Source: Streptomyces davaonensis JCM 4913 (GTDB lineage Bacteria > Actinomycetota > Actinomycetes > Streptomycetales > Streptomycetaceae). Taken from it: DNA of 64,000 bases. The position numbers and the translations under genes are program-made. The notes under the pieces are model-generated. The model made no database searches, had not been told where the DNA came from, and saw only the letters and a list, made by a program, of their open reading frames with translations. Within the stretch, counting starts at the first letter, position 1. Each line of letters opens with the position of its first letter. The stretch covers positions 8,722,326 to 8,786,325 of the forward strand of contig NC_020504.1 in the NCBI RefSeq assembly GCF_000349325.1, given 5' to 3'. This document shows, piece by piece, positions 1 to 8,538 of this stretch.

Positions 1-462
1 ACCGCTACCACCGTCAAGGAAGCCGCGGCCGAGGACATCGTCGTCCTCGCCGTCCCCTGGCGGCGGCTGAAGGACGCGGTCGCCGCCACCGGTCTCGACG
101 ACTGGAGCGGCCGCATTGTCATCGACACCACCAACCCGCTCGGCCCGCCCGACTTCAAGGTCGCCGACCTCGGCGGCCGCACCTCCAGCGAGGTCGTCGC
201 CGATCTCGTCCCCGGCGCGAAGCTGGTCAAGGCGTTCAACACTCTGCCGCCGCACGTCCTGGGCGCGAACCCCCGTACCCCAGCCGGACGCCGGGTGATC
301 TTCCTGTCCGGCGACGACGCCGGCGCCAACGACCGCATCACGCGCCTGATCGAGCGCGCCGGCTGGGCCGCCGTAGACCTCGGCCGCCTAGCCACCGGCG
401 GCCGCCTCCAGCAATTCCCAGGCGGCCCCCTGCCCACCCTCAGCCTGCTAAAGGAGAACTGA
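1..462 (+). CDS. NADPH-dependent F420 reductase-like protein (5' end missing)
   Basis: The reading frame is open from the first base, so the N-terminal dinucleotide-binding GxGxxG segment lies outside the window. The visible 153 residues contain the VVLAVPW stretch, IDTTNPLG and KAFNTL, all characteristic of F420H2:NADP oxidoreductase-like and related NAD(P)-binding proteins. These move hydride between NADPH and coenzyme F420 or reduce small substrates. The stop at 460-462 is one base before the GTG of the next gene, whose Shine-Dalgarno AAGGAG (451-456) lies inside this gene, so the genes are co-translated. The next protein has an F420-type deazaflavin domain, which supports an F420-linked role. 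Family confidence is good; the substrate is unknown. Confidence 0.75.
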   Translation, partial: TATTVKEAAAEDIVVLAVPWRRLKDAVAATGLDDWSGRIVIDTTNPLGPPDFKVADLGGRTSSEVVADLVPGAKLVKAFNTLPPHVLGANPRTPAGRRVIFLSGDDAGANDRITRLIERAGWAAVDLGRLATGGRLQQFPGGPLPTLSLLKEN

Positions 463-463
463 C

Positions 464-1369
464 GTGACGGGACGTTTCTGGTTCCTGGGCGGTACCGTCG
501 ACGTGAAACTCGCAGGCCACGCCACTGAGGGCCGGGCGGCGCAGCTGGAGTTCCACGACGCGGAGCATCAGTCGCCCCCGTTGCACGTGCACACGCATGA
601 GGACGAACTCTGGGCCGTCCTCGACGGCGAGATCACCTTCTTCGTCGGCGATGAGCAGTACGACCTGAGCGCGGGCGAGGTCGCCTTCGGGCCGCGCGGC
701 GTCCCGCACAGCTACGTGGTGCGCAGCCCCACCTCCCGCATGCTCGTCACCTTCGCCCCGGCCGGGATCGAGGAGTGGTTCACCCGCAACGGCACCCCGG
801 TCGCCACGGCCGCCGAACTGCCTCCGCCCTTCGACCTCGATGCCGCCATCACCACCGCGGGCGAATACGGCCTGAAGGTGGTCGGCCCGCCCCCGGTCCG
901 CACCCCCAGGGCCAGCGACGCCGTCCCCAGCGGCACCGCCGCCCCCGAGGAGCTGCGCGCCTGGAACCTGGGAATCCAGGCGGAGTTCCGGGCGAACGGC
1001 GGCCAGGTCGGCGGCGTCTTCAAAGGCGCCGACATGGCTTTGCTGACCACCACCGGCGCCAAGTCGGGCAAGGACACCACCACCCCCATCACCTACTTCC
1101 GCGACGGGGAGCGAATTCTGCTCATCGCCTCCAACTTCGGGCGTGCCAAGCACCCGGCCTGGTTCCACAACGTGCGCGCCAACCCCCTCGCCACCCTGGA
1201 GATCGGCACCGAGACCCTCACCGCCCGCGCCACCATCACCGAAGGCGACGAACGCCACCGGCTGTTCACCCAGGTCGTGGCGCAGCAGCCGGGCTACGCC
1301 GAGTACCAAAAGCACATCGACCGGGTGATCCCGGTGGTCGCGTTCGAGGTTGTGGAGAGGCGATCCTGA
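464..1369 (+). CDS. Cupin / deazaflavin (F420)-dependent nitroreductase fusion protein
   Basis: A 301-residue protein with two fused domains. Residues about 10-110 form a cupin with the metal-binding HVHTH pattern (His41, 43, 45, then Glu48). Residues about 160-300 match the nitroreductase-family deazaflavin-dependent oxidoreductases (Ddn-like), with LLTTTGAKSG, the HPAWFHN motif and a C-terminal PGYAEYQ. Ddn-type domains use F420H2 to reduce quinones or nitro compounds; the cupin could be a sensor or a separate catalytic centre. The GTG start follows AAGGAG by seven bases. The stop overlaps the next ATG by one base (TGATG). The two domains are normally separate genes, so the fusion is notable; no frame break is needed to obtain it. 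Confidence 0.8.
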   Translation: MTGRFWFLGGTVDVKLAGHATEGRAAQLEFHDAEHQSPPLHVHTHEDELWAVLDGEITFFVGDEQYDLSAGEVAFGPRGVPHSYVVRSPTSRMLVTFAPAGIEEWFTRNGTPVATAAELPPPFDLDAAITTAGEYGLKVVGPPPVRTPRASDAVPSGTAAPEELRAWNLGIQAEFRANGGQVGGVFKGADMALLTTTGAKSGKDTTTPITYFRDGERILLIASNFGRAKHPAWFHNVRANPLATLEIGTETLTARATITEGDERHRLFTQVVAQQPGYAEYQKHIDRVIPVVAFEVVERRS

Positions 1370-2313
1370 TGGGAAAGGCGGTGCGGTTCAGCCGGTACGG
1401 CGGGCCGGACGTGCTGGACGTCGTCGAGGTCGACGAACCCGTACCCGGGCGCGGGGAAGTGGTGGTGGCCGTCGAGACGGCTGCGATAAACCCCGGTGAA
1501 ATCGGCATCCGCGAGGGCGTCTTCGCCGATCTGTGGCCCGCCCAGTTCCCCGAGGGGCAGGGAAACGACTACGCCGGCGTCATCCACGCGGTCGGCGCCG
1601 AGGTGAACGGGTTCCGGCCGGGAGATCAGGTGATGGGCTTCGCACCGCGCGCCGCGCAGGCGGAGTTCGTCCGCACGAAGCCGGAGCGGCTGGCCCGCAA
1701 ACCCCCCGAACTGGACTGGGCACCGGCCGCGGTCATCCCCGGCGTCGGCGCCACGGCGTACGCGGAAGTCGAAGCACTCGACCTGTCGCAGACCGAGACC
1801 CTGGTCGTGTCCGCCGGTGCCGGAGGCGTCGGCTCGATCGCCGTCCAACTCGCCCGCCGCCGCGGCGCAACCGTCCTGGCCACCGGGAGCCGGAACAGTT
1901 TCGACTTCCTCACGTCACTCGGCGCCGTCCCCGTCGAGTACGGCGACGGGCTCGCCGACCGCATCCGCGCAGCAACCTCGAAGCCCGTGACCGCCTACCT
2001 CGACCACATCGGCCGGGGCAACGTGGCCGCGGCTCTCACCCTGGGCGTAGCACCGTCCCGGATCAACACTCTCGCCGACGGGGCGGCCGTCACCCGCCAC
2101 GGTGTCCGCGCCGTCGGACAGGCCGAGGCCGACTTCCCCAGCGTCTGGGAGTACTTGGCGCGGCTGGCGGCGACGGGCGAGATCGCCTTCCCGATCAACG
2201 CGGTCTATGCGCTGGAGGACGTCCGCGTGGCCTACACCAGGCTCGCCGAGCGGCATACCCACGGAAAGATCGTCCTGGCGGTGGGCAAGATGGTGCGGCC
2301 CACCGCTCCCTGA
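1369..2313 (+). CDS. Zinc-independent medium-chain dehydrogenase/quinone oxidoreductase
   Basis: A 314-residue MDR-superfamily protein. It has an N-terminal GroES-like domain (RYGGPDVLDVVEVDEP, then the NDYAGVIHAVG region) and a Rossmann domain with the nucleotide-binding SAGAGGVGSIAVQLA, followed by ATGS. The cysteine/histidine ligands of zinc alcohol dehydrogenases are absent, as in quinone oxidoreductases that use NADPH to reduce quinones or enones. The ATG at 1369 overlaps the previous stop. A longer in-frame reading extends upstream but lies inside the preceding gene and has no family similarity. It is the last gene of the redox operon and converges on the LuxR gene with only 6 bp between stops. 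Confidence 0.85.
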   Translation: MGKAVRFSRYGGPDVLDVVEVDEPVPGRGEVVVAVETAAINPGEIGIREGVFADLWPAQFPEGQGNDYAGVIHAVGAEVNGFRPGDQVMGFAPRAAQAEFVRTKPERLARKPPELDWAPAAVIPGVGATAYAEVEALDLSQTETLVVSAGAGGVGSIAVQLARRRGATVLATGSRNSFDFLTSLGAVPVEYGDGLADRIRAATSKPVTAYLDHIGRGNVAAALTLGVAPSRINTLADGAAVTRHGVRAVGQAEADFPSVWEYLARLAATGEIAFPINAVYALEDVRVAYTRLAERHTHGKIVLAVGKMVRPTAP

Positions 2314-2319
2314 CCCTTC

Positions 2320-5193
2320 TCAATCGGCGGAGTCCGGCGGCAGCACGTCGCGCAGCTGTCCCCGGGCCGTGATCCCCAGCTTGGGAAAGATCCGGTACAG
2401 GTGGAAACCGACCGTGCGCGGGGACAGGAAGACCCGTTCACCGATCTCCCGGTTGGTGAGCCCCTCGGCCGCCAGCCGGGCAATCTGCAGCTGCTGGGGA
2501 GTGAGCTCCGCGAGCACCGCGTCACGGGCCGACTGGGGCGTCGTGGCCACACCCGACGCCCGCAGTTCGGCCAGGGCACGGTCGGCCCACGGCCGCGCCC
2601 CGAGCCGCTCGAACACCTCCCCGGCCGCCGCAAGCAGCGGCCGGGCCTCGATGGACCGCCGCCTGCGCCGCAGCCATTCGGCATAGTCGAGCCGGGCCTG
2701 GGCCCGCTCGAAGGGCCACTGATCGCCCGCCGGATCGGCAAGCGCCGCACGAAAATGCGCCTCCGCGTCGTCCGGGCGGGCCGGATCGGCGAGCAGGGCC
2801 GATGCCCGGTGCCAGATCGTCTCCAGGCGTGGCGAGCGTTCCCCGCCGGCCGCCCACCGCCGAACCGACTCCAGGACAGCCCGGGCGTCTTCGATCTGCC
2901 CGGCGCGTACGGCCGCCGCGGCCAGGTCGGCGAGATAGTGCAGGGAAGCGTGGTAGTGAACCGGCTCGGGACTCCGCCCTGGGGTGAAGGTGGCGCGCAG
3001 GTGCCGGTACGCGGCGCCGAAGTCACCGTCGGCGAGTCCGGCCGCGCCCAGCGCGTAGTTCATCCGCACCTGCAAGGACAGACATGTCGTCAGATCCACG
3101 CCCTCGACGGCCCGCCGGACGGCGACCCGCACCGCGTTACCCTCGCCGCGCAGGGCCGCCAGCGTGGCGCCCAGCACAGGAGCCGCCGCGACCACGTTCT
3201 CCAACCCGGCCTCGGCAGCGGTGCGGTACGCCTCGTCCACGGTGGCCAGCGCCTCGGTCCAGGCTCCGCTCTCGTACTGGGCATAGGCCAGGGCCTGGGC
3301 GACGGTGGCGTTCGCGCCGGCGGTGGGCGAGCGGCGCAGGTGGTCGAGAGCGGCCGACAGCAGTCGCACGGCCGTACTCGTCTCGTCCAGAACCCAGGCC
3401 GCGGCCCCCGCGTTCACCAGACGCGACAGCTGCAGATCGCGCGCCAGCCCGTCCTCCGGGCACGGCACCGGACCGCCCCAGATTCCGTCGAGCTCGCGGC
3501 GGACCCGGGCACGCTGTCCCTGGGGATCGCAGCCGGCCAGGATCCACATACGGTCCGTCTCGTCCCGCTGCGGGGAGACCAGCGAGGCGATGCGCAGCAC
3601 CTCGTCGCGATGCGCACGCTCGCCCGAGTTGTAGGCGGGGGTCGTAGCGGTGGCCAGTGCGTCGAGTGCCAGAACCGGGTTCTTCTCGGTACTGGCCTGC
3701 GCGACGGGCAGCAGGAAGCCGAGTGAGTCCGCGAAGCGCGTGGTCACCGCCAGCGCCCAGCCCGCTCTGAGCGATGCCTCCGCGAGCAGGGCCGGATCGT
3801 CGGTCGCCGTCAGCGCCCGGGCGCAGATGTCACCCACCCAATGGGGATGGCCCGCATACATGGCCATGGCCGCCGCCCGGACCAGGCGCACGGCCTGCTG
3901 CCCCGGCTCGGGGCTGAGCTGGGCGGCGCGTTCCAGCGCGGTGGCGGCGGCCGCGTATCCGCCGCGGCGCTGGGCCCGCTCGGCACTGGCCTCCAGCTCT
4001 TGGGCGACGGGCTCGTCCACACCGGTCGCGGCCGCCGCGTGGTGCCAGGCACGGCGATCGGGATCCCCCGCCAGCACCTGCGCGAGCGCCTGGTGGGCGG
4101 CCCGGCGCTCACCGGAGGAGGCAGCCTGGTACACGGCCGACCGGACCAGTGGGTGCCGGAAGCGGATCTGCCCGTCAGTGATGCGCACGAGTCCTGCGCG
4201 TTCCGCCGCACCCCAGTCGTCGGCAGTCGCGGAGAGCGCGGCGGCCGCCTCCTCGACCGTGGACAGCTCGGCGGTTCCGGCCGCCGCGGCCACCAGCAGC
4301 AGGCTTTTCGTGGCTTCGGGAAGCACGGGCAGGTCGAGGGCGAAGATCGCTTCCAGCCGGTCGGTCAGGGGGAGGGACTGCTCCCCACTGCGCCGGGCGG
4401 ACTCCGGGTCGCGGGCGGCGGCCCGGCACAGTTCGACGAGGGCCAGCGGATTGCCCGCTGCGAGTTCGAGAATGCGCGAGCGGACCCGGCCGATCGGTGC
4501 CTGCGGCTGCAGATCGAGCAACGCTCCGGAGGCCGCACGGTCGAGGGGCTCGACCGCCAGCCGTGCCATCTCGCGCAGGAACTGCGGGGGCAGCCTCTCG
4601 TCCCGCGCGGCGGCCAGGACTGCAACGGGCTCCCCCTCCAACCGCCGCGCGACGAAGGCCAGCACGTCCAGCGTGCCAACATCCAGCCAATGTGCATCGT
4701 CGACGACGATCAGCAGCGGTTGCTCGGCCGCGGCTTCGGAGAACAGGCTCAGGACGCCGAGCGCGGCGACCAGCGGATCCTGCGGTAGTTCGGCACCACC
4801 CGGCGAAGCCGAGGCGTCGTACGCCACGTCAAGACCGAATGTCCCCAACAAGGCGGCCCGTTGACGTACCGGGAGCAACGAGGCAAGCGTCAGGATCGGG
4901 CGCAGCAGCTGATGCAGCCCGGCATAGGACAGTCCGGACTCGCCCTCGCTGCCGCGACAGCGCAGCACACGGACGCCCGCCCCTGCCGCGTGTTCGGCGG
5001 CCGAATCGAGCAGAAGGCTCTTGCCCAACCCGGGCGCACCCGTCACGAGAAGGGCTTGCGGCCCTTCCGCGTCCAGGGCGCCGCCACGGGCACGCCGTAC
5101 GAGGCGTGTCAGCTTGCGCCACTCCTGCTCCCTACCGATGAGACGGCGAACCTCGCCGTCACGCGCCGCACCGGCTTCCCCCTCGTGCTCCAC
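2320..5193 (-). CDS. Large LuxR-family (LAL) ATPase transcriptional regulator
   Basis: A 957-residue protein with the architecture of LAL (MalT-like) regulators. The N-terminal AAA domain has the Walker A GAPGLGKS at residues 52-59 and a Walker B-like LLIVVDDAHWLD near residue 165. A long helical, TPR-like middle follows, then a C-terminal LuxR helix-turn-helix (LTPQQLQIARLAAEGLTNRE, then LSPRTVGFHLYRIF). LAL proteins usually activate nearby metabolic or secondary-metabolite genes in response to a ligand. It starts with GTG at 5193 behind a weak AAGGA. Its stop faces the redox operon, which is a plausible but unproven target. Confidence 0.9.
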   Translation of the reverse strand: MEHEGEAGAARDGEVRRLIGREQEWRKLTRLVRRARGGALDAEGPQALLVTGAPGLGKSLLLDSAAEHAAGAGVRVLRCRGSEGESGLSYAGLHQLLRPILTLASLLPVRQRAALLGTFGLDVAYDASASPGGAELPQDPLVAALGVLSLFSEAAAEQPLLIVVDDAHWLDVGTLDVLAFVARRLEGEPVAVLAAARDERLPPQFLREMARLAVEPLDRAASGALLDLQPQAPIGRVRSRILELAAGNPLALVELCRAAARDPESARRSGEQSLPLTDRLEAIFALDLPVLPEATKSLLLVAAAAGTAELSTVEEAAAALSATADDWGAAERAGLVRITDGQIRFRHPLVRSAVYQAASSGERRAAHQALAQVLAGDPDRRAWHHAAAATGVDEPVAQELEASAERAQRRGGYAAAATALERAAQLSPEPGQQAVRLVRAAAMAMYAGHPHWVGDICARALTATDDPALLAEASLRAGWALAVTTRFADSLGFLLPVAQASTEKNPVLALDALATATTPAYNSGERAHRDEVLRIASLVSPQRDETDRMWILAGCDPQGQRARVRRELDGIWGGPVPCPEDGLARDLQLSRLVNAGAAAWVLDETSTAVRLLSAALDHLRRSPTAGANATVAQALAYAQYESGAWTEALATVDEAYRTAAEAGLENVVAAAPVLGATLAALRGEGNAVRVAVRRAVEGVDLTTCLSLQVRMNYALGAAGLADGDFGAAYRHLRATFTPGRSPEPVHYHASLHYLADLAAAAVRAGQIEDARAVLESVRRWAAGGERSPRLETIWHRASALLADPARPDDAEAHFRAALADPAGDQWPFERAQARLDYAEWLRRRRRSIEARPLLAAAGEVFERLGARPWADRALAELRASGVATTPQSARDAVLAELTPQQLQIARLAAEGLTNREIGERVFLSPRTVGFHLYRIFPKLGITARGQLRDVLPPDSAD

Positions 5194-5567
5194 CTGCTGC
5201 CGTCGTCCTTCCGTATCCGAGATGATCAGGTATATGCCCCTGGCTCACAGTAAGCGGCAGCAGGCGGCTACGAAGCCCAAACGGCCTGTACACGGGCAGG
5301 CTTGGGTGCGGAAGCTCCTGTGGTGTCCGGGGTCGGTTACATACGGCAGGCCGCTCCGGTAGACAGCAGTGAGTCCATCCGCTCGGGCGCCTTCCGCCCG
5401 TAGAGTCTTCTCTGGCCCCCGAGTTCGGCGAGACGTGATGTCCGCCACTGGCAGCAGCTGGGAAAGGGACACTATGGCATGCCGTAACGCGACACGCACC
5501 AGAAGCTCAGCCCTGGTGTAAAGCGACACGACCTGCGGGGGACACAGTCTTTGCCGAAACAAACCTG
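5194..5567. other. Gene-free stretch upstream of the LuxR regulator
   Basis: No convincing gene is seen here. Reading frames on both strands lack family similarity and typical codon use. It must contain the promoter of the LuxR gene, and its right end carries the broken 5' boundary of the MFS remnant. The open frame of that remnant extends back to about 5500 without membrane-like sequence, consistent with a rearrangement joint near 5550. Confidence 0.4.
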
Positions 5568-6092
5568 TTGCGCGAACTGCACTGGAGCCCGACCGCCCTC
5601 GGGATCGTCATGGGCGCCGGCGGAGTCGGCGGCATCCTCGGAGCCCTCGCCTGGCAGCCCCTGGAACGACGCTTGGGCCCAGGCAAGGTGATGCTCGGGG
5701 CGCTCGCCCTCAACCCACTCGCCCAGATTCCCCTGGTCCTCGCTGGCCCTGGGCTCGGCGGGCAGCTCGCCATCGGCACCGGCATGGTCATCCAAACCGG
5801 AGCCGCGGTGTGCCACGGCGGCCTCCAGCGCGCCGTCCGCCAGGAACTCGCCCCCGACCATCTCCAAGGACGGGCCCAGGCCACCGGAGCCTGGCTCGCC
5901 TTCAGCCTGCGCCCGTTTGCCGCGCTCGCCGCCGGCGCGCTCGGCACCCTGCTCGGGCTGCGCCCCACGCTCACGCTCATCACCACGGCCCTGGTCATTC
6001 CGTTCCTCCTGCTGTGGAACTCGCCCGTCCGCACACTCGGCACAGCCGCTCCCGTTTCCCTGAACGCCACCGAGGAGCCCGCAAACCCGTGA
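5568..6092 (+). pseudogene. MFS transporter, C-terminal remnant
   Basis: About 174 residues resemble the second half of a major facilitator superfamily exporter. They include a SPTALGIVMGAGGVGGILGA loop/helix, the cytoplasmic QPLERRLGPG segment and three or four further hydrophobic helices (near LALNPLAQIPLVLAGPG, FAALAAGALGTLLGL and TLITTALVIPFLLLW). An intact family member has about 400 residues and twelve helices; the first six to eight are missing and the only start in frame is a TTG with no good ribosome site. It is called a truncated gene. Its stop overlaps the GTG of the methyltransferase by 4 bp (GTGA), so the fragment may still be translated as a coupling leader. Confidence 0.6.
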
Positions 6093-6658
6093 CGATCAAC
6101 AACCCGGCCGAATACTGGAACCCGCTGTGGCAATCCGGGCGCCGCTACCGCAGCCTCGGCCCCGAGGAGCGACAGTTGACCGGCCGGTTCCTCGGCGTCG
6201 CCCACGGTCGGCCTGCGCTCGACGTCGGCTCCGGCGATGGAACGCTCGCCCGGTATCTCCACGCTGACCTGGGATATCGCACTACGGCGATCGACTGTTC
6301 CTCGGCTGCTCTAGAGATCGCGCAGGCCGAGCAGACCACCTCGGACGGCCCGGTCTTTCGGCACCTCGACATCGAGACGGGGGACATCAGCGCGCTGCCG
6401 AACGCCGGCTACGCCGTCGTCACCTGCCGCCTGGTATTCGCCTTCATCAAGGACAAAGCCGCCTTCCTCGACCGCATCAGACGCTTCCTGCCACCCGGTG
6501 GGACGTTCTGGGTGGTTACTCCGCTGGCTGAACGCCTCCCGGAGGAGCGGAAGTCGATCGGGATCACGCCCCAGGAAGCAGAACTGCTGACCGCGCCCTG
6601 GTCATCGGCCCGAAGCGAAGACCTAGACGTGCTGCGCTGTTACGCCCTGCGCCCCTGA
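6089..6658 (+). CDS. Class I SAM-dependent methyltransferase
   Basis: A 189-residue protein with the Rossmann-type SAM-binding motif I LDVGSGDGTLARYL, an acidic motif II (AIDCSSAALEIA) and a later RFLPPGGTFWVV strand, as in small class I methyltransferases. The substrate cannot be told. The GTG start overlaps the stop of the MFS remnant in a GTGA, implying former co-translation with a transporter. Transporter-methyltransferase pairs often modify and export a small molecule, but with the transporter broken the present role is uncertain. The C-terminus is short compared with common 230-260-residue relatives. Confidence 0.75.
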   Translation: MTINNPAEYWNPLWQSGRRYRSLGPEERQLTGRFLGVAHGRPALDVGSGDGTLARYLHADLGYRTTAIDCSSAALEIAQAEQTTSDGPVFRHLDIETGDISALPNAGYAVVTCRLVFAFIKDKAAFLDRIRRFLPPGGTFWVVTPLAERLPEERKSIGITPQEAELLTAPWSSARSEDLDVLRCYALRP

Positions 6659-6899
6659 CCCGGCACGATCCACGGCTTCGCGCCCTGGCCACCGTGACTC
6701 CAGCCTGGCGGGTCCGGTTCACGATGCCGGCGTTGTAGGCGACCGCCGACTTCGCGAGGGGTGGCAGCCTCCGCCCAGGCGCGGACCGGAACGCGCGCCC
6801 CGTTGCGGTAGATGACGTGCGTGAGTCTGTGGTCGGCGGCAAGCCGGTCGGCGAGGTTCTTCGCGGCCTGCCTCGCGGTCATGTTGCCTGCGGCCAGCA

Positions 6900-7371
6900 G
6901 GGGCACCTCCCGGCGCGCTGAGGAGTACCGCGTCGTTGAGGTCGTCCCCGGCCGCCCCAAGTCAGGCGAGGGCCGAGCGCCGGACGGCCGCGCGCTCCTT
7001 GGGGGCGGCTTGCGCTTCTCGCGCCTCGGCGGCCCTCAGCTTCTCCTCGGCGGCCTGCTCCCGGCGTTCGACCTCGGACAGGGCGGCCTGCTCGGCTTCG
7101 CGCTTGGTGGTGATGAACTCGGTCAGGGCCTCGGAGGTGTCGAAGCCGAGATCGCCGAGCAGCTTCTTCACGGCGTGCGTCCGCCATGCGTCTTCTCGCG
7201 GGCCAGCAGCCGCGACAGGTCCTCCTGCGTGACCGTGCCGCCGGCCGCGCCGCCGTCGCCTTCGGGCTTGTTGGAGTCGTCCTCGGGAGACGCACCGATC
7301 GGGTAGATCGGCCGCCCGTCACGGCGGTGCCCGACCGGTTCGAGCGGGTTGGGGAGTGAGGGGCGCGTCAT
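6900..7371 (-). pseudogene. Phage scaffolding-like protein remnant (frameshifted)
   Basis: Read leftward from an ATG at 7371, the translation starts MTRPSLPNPLEPVGHRR and continues TVTQEDLSRLLAREKT. It then hits a stop near 7168, while KKLLGDLGFDTSEALTEFIT and a Glu/Ala/Arg-rich coiled coil continue in another frame to a second stop near 6962, after which LGAAGDDLNDAVLL continues. The parts join into the kind of short, acidic, coiled-coil scaffold protein found beside capsid genes in actinophages. One missing base near 7170 and one in-frame stop near 6962 show it is dead. The stretch down to about 6660 reads as further degenerate sequence. Confidence 0.6.
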
Positions 7372-7526
7372 GCGTGAACCATCCACAGGTCTGCAGCGCC
7401 CCCGCGCCATTGGTCAGTGTAGCGAGCGCGAACATCTGTCCAGCTCAGCCCTCACGTATCCCGCCGAGGCAAGATCACTGTCAGTGCCATCCCGTATCCT
7501 GACGGTCGTCGATCGAAGGGGGACCA

Positions 7527-8522
7527 GTGTCAACTGTGCGCTCTAGCCGCCGCATTGAGAGGGCAGGCGTCAATGCTCTTCGCGCACTCCTTGAGGAAAA
7601 CGACCACATCGTTCAGGAGATCGATGGAGGTAACGATCACGGCGAGGACATGATCGTGAACTTCACGCGCGGCGGGAAGCGGACAGGCTGCTGGATCGCC
7701 ATCCAGGTAAAGAGCGGCAAGACATACAAGCGCGCAAACGGGTACGCAATCCCCATCGAAGATCACTTCGATGATTGGCGCCAGAGTCGAATCCCGATCA
7801 TTGGAGTCGTCTATGACATGAAGAAAAGGGAGCTCTTCTGGGTCAATCTGACCGAAAAGCTCAAGGCTACTGACCAGCACCCCGGCTGGGTGCAAATACC
7901 GAATACGTCACTGCTGTCGGAAGAGACAGTCCATCAGTTCCACACGGATGTCGCAACCTATGTCGGGGACACTAGGATGCAGATTCGCGCGGCAACTCAA
8001 GAAGATGCGCTAACCGAAGCGGTCCGCGCCAGGCAGGGACTGGACCCCCTGACAGCACCCAACCCCCTGTTCGAAGGCTTGGCCAGCTTCACCCTCCGCC
8101 ACGAGGAGCGCCTTGACGTCATCGCAAAAGACGTACGCCGCGCTATCCCACTACTGATCTTGGCCACGATTATGATGTGGGAGTGGCCTCGCCAAATCCG
8201 CTTCGCCGAGGGATCTGCGGCCGCAAGTCCGGTCCTATGGGTACTCAACCTCTACGCCTTTATGTTTTTCATGGCGCTGACCATGTACTTTGAATTCCGA
8301 GCGGGCCGCTTCCCTAAAGAGACCTGGAGATGGCTTTCAGTCATCGCTAGCAATTTTCTTTGGATTCCATTCGTAGATCCCGATGGGGATCGCGGCTGGT
8401 GGGGCACGACCTGGATCATAGCCGGGAGCCTCACACCTGTAATCGGAATGGGCCTCTTGTTTATCGCTTTCATTCATTTCGCTCGCGACCGAATGAAACT
8501 TCGACATACGCAAGACGGTTAG
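7527..8522 (+). CDS. DUF4365-type nuclease-like protein with membrane helices
   Basis: A 331-residue protein. Residues 1-160 resemble DUF4365, a domain with restriction-endonuclease-like features: an early Glu (about residue 11), GGNDHGEDMIV with Asp41, and AIQVK with Gln60 and Lys62, matching a PD-(D/E)xK-type core. Residues about 205-325 hold roughly four hydrophobic segments (LLILATIMMW, VLWVLNLYAFMFFMALTMYF, LSVIASNFLWIPF, VIGMGLLFIAFIHF). The nuclease-like domain is therefore probably tethered to the membrane, facing the cytoplasm. Codon use is markedly less GC-biased than its neighbours, a sign of recent transfer. A GTG start follows GAAGGGGGA. It sits between two dead phage genes on the opposite strand. 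Function unknown; defence is an inference. Confidence 0.75.
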   Translation: MSTVRSSRRIERAGVNALRALLEENDHIVQEIDGGNDHGEDMIVNFTRGGKRTGCWIAIQVKSGKTYKRANGYAIPIEDHFDDWRQSRIPIIGVVYDMKKRELFWVNLTEKLKATDQHPGWVQIPNTSLLSEETVHQFHTDVATYVGDTRMQIRAATQEDALTEAVRARQGLDPLTAPNPLFEGLASFTLRHEERLDVIAKDVRRAIPLLILATIMMWEWPRQIRFAEGSAAASPVLWVLNLYAFMFFMALTMYFEFRAGRFPKETWRWLSVIASNFLWIPFVDPDGDRGWWGTTWIIAGSLTPVIGMGLLFIAFIHFARDRMKLRHTQDG

Positions 8523-8538
8523 AGAGCGCCAAGTCCCG

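Noticed and set aside
440..1315. Long antisense reading frame opposite the cupin-deazaflavin gene
   Set aside because: Gly/Ala/Arg-rich translation with no family similarity; a mirror of strong GC3 bias on the coding strand.
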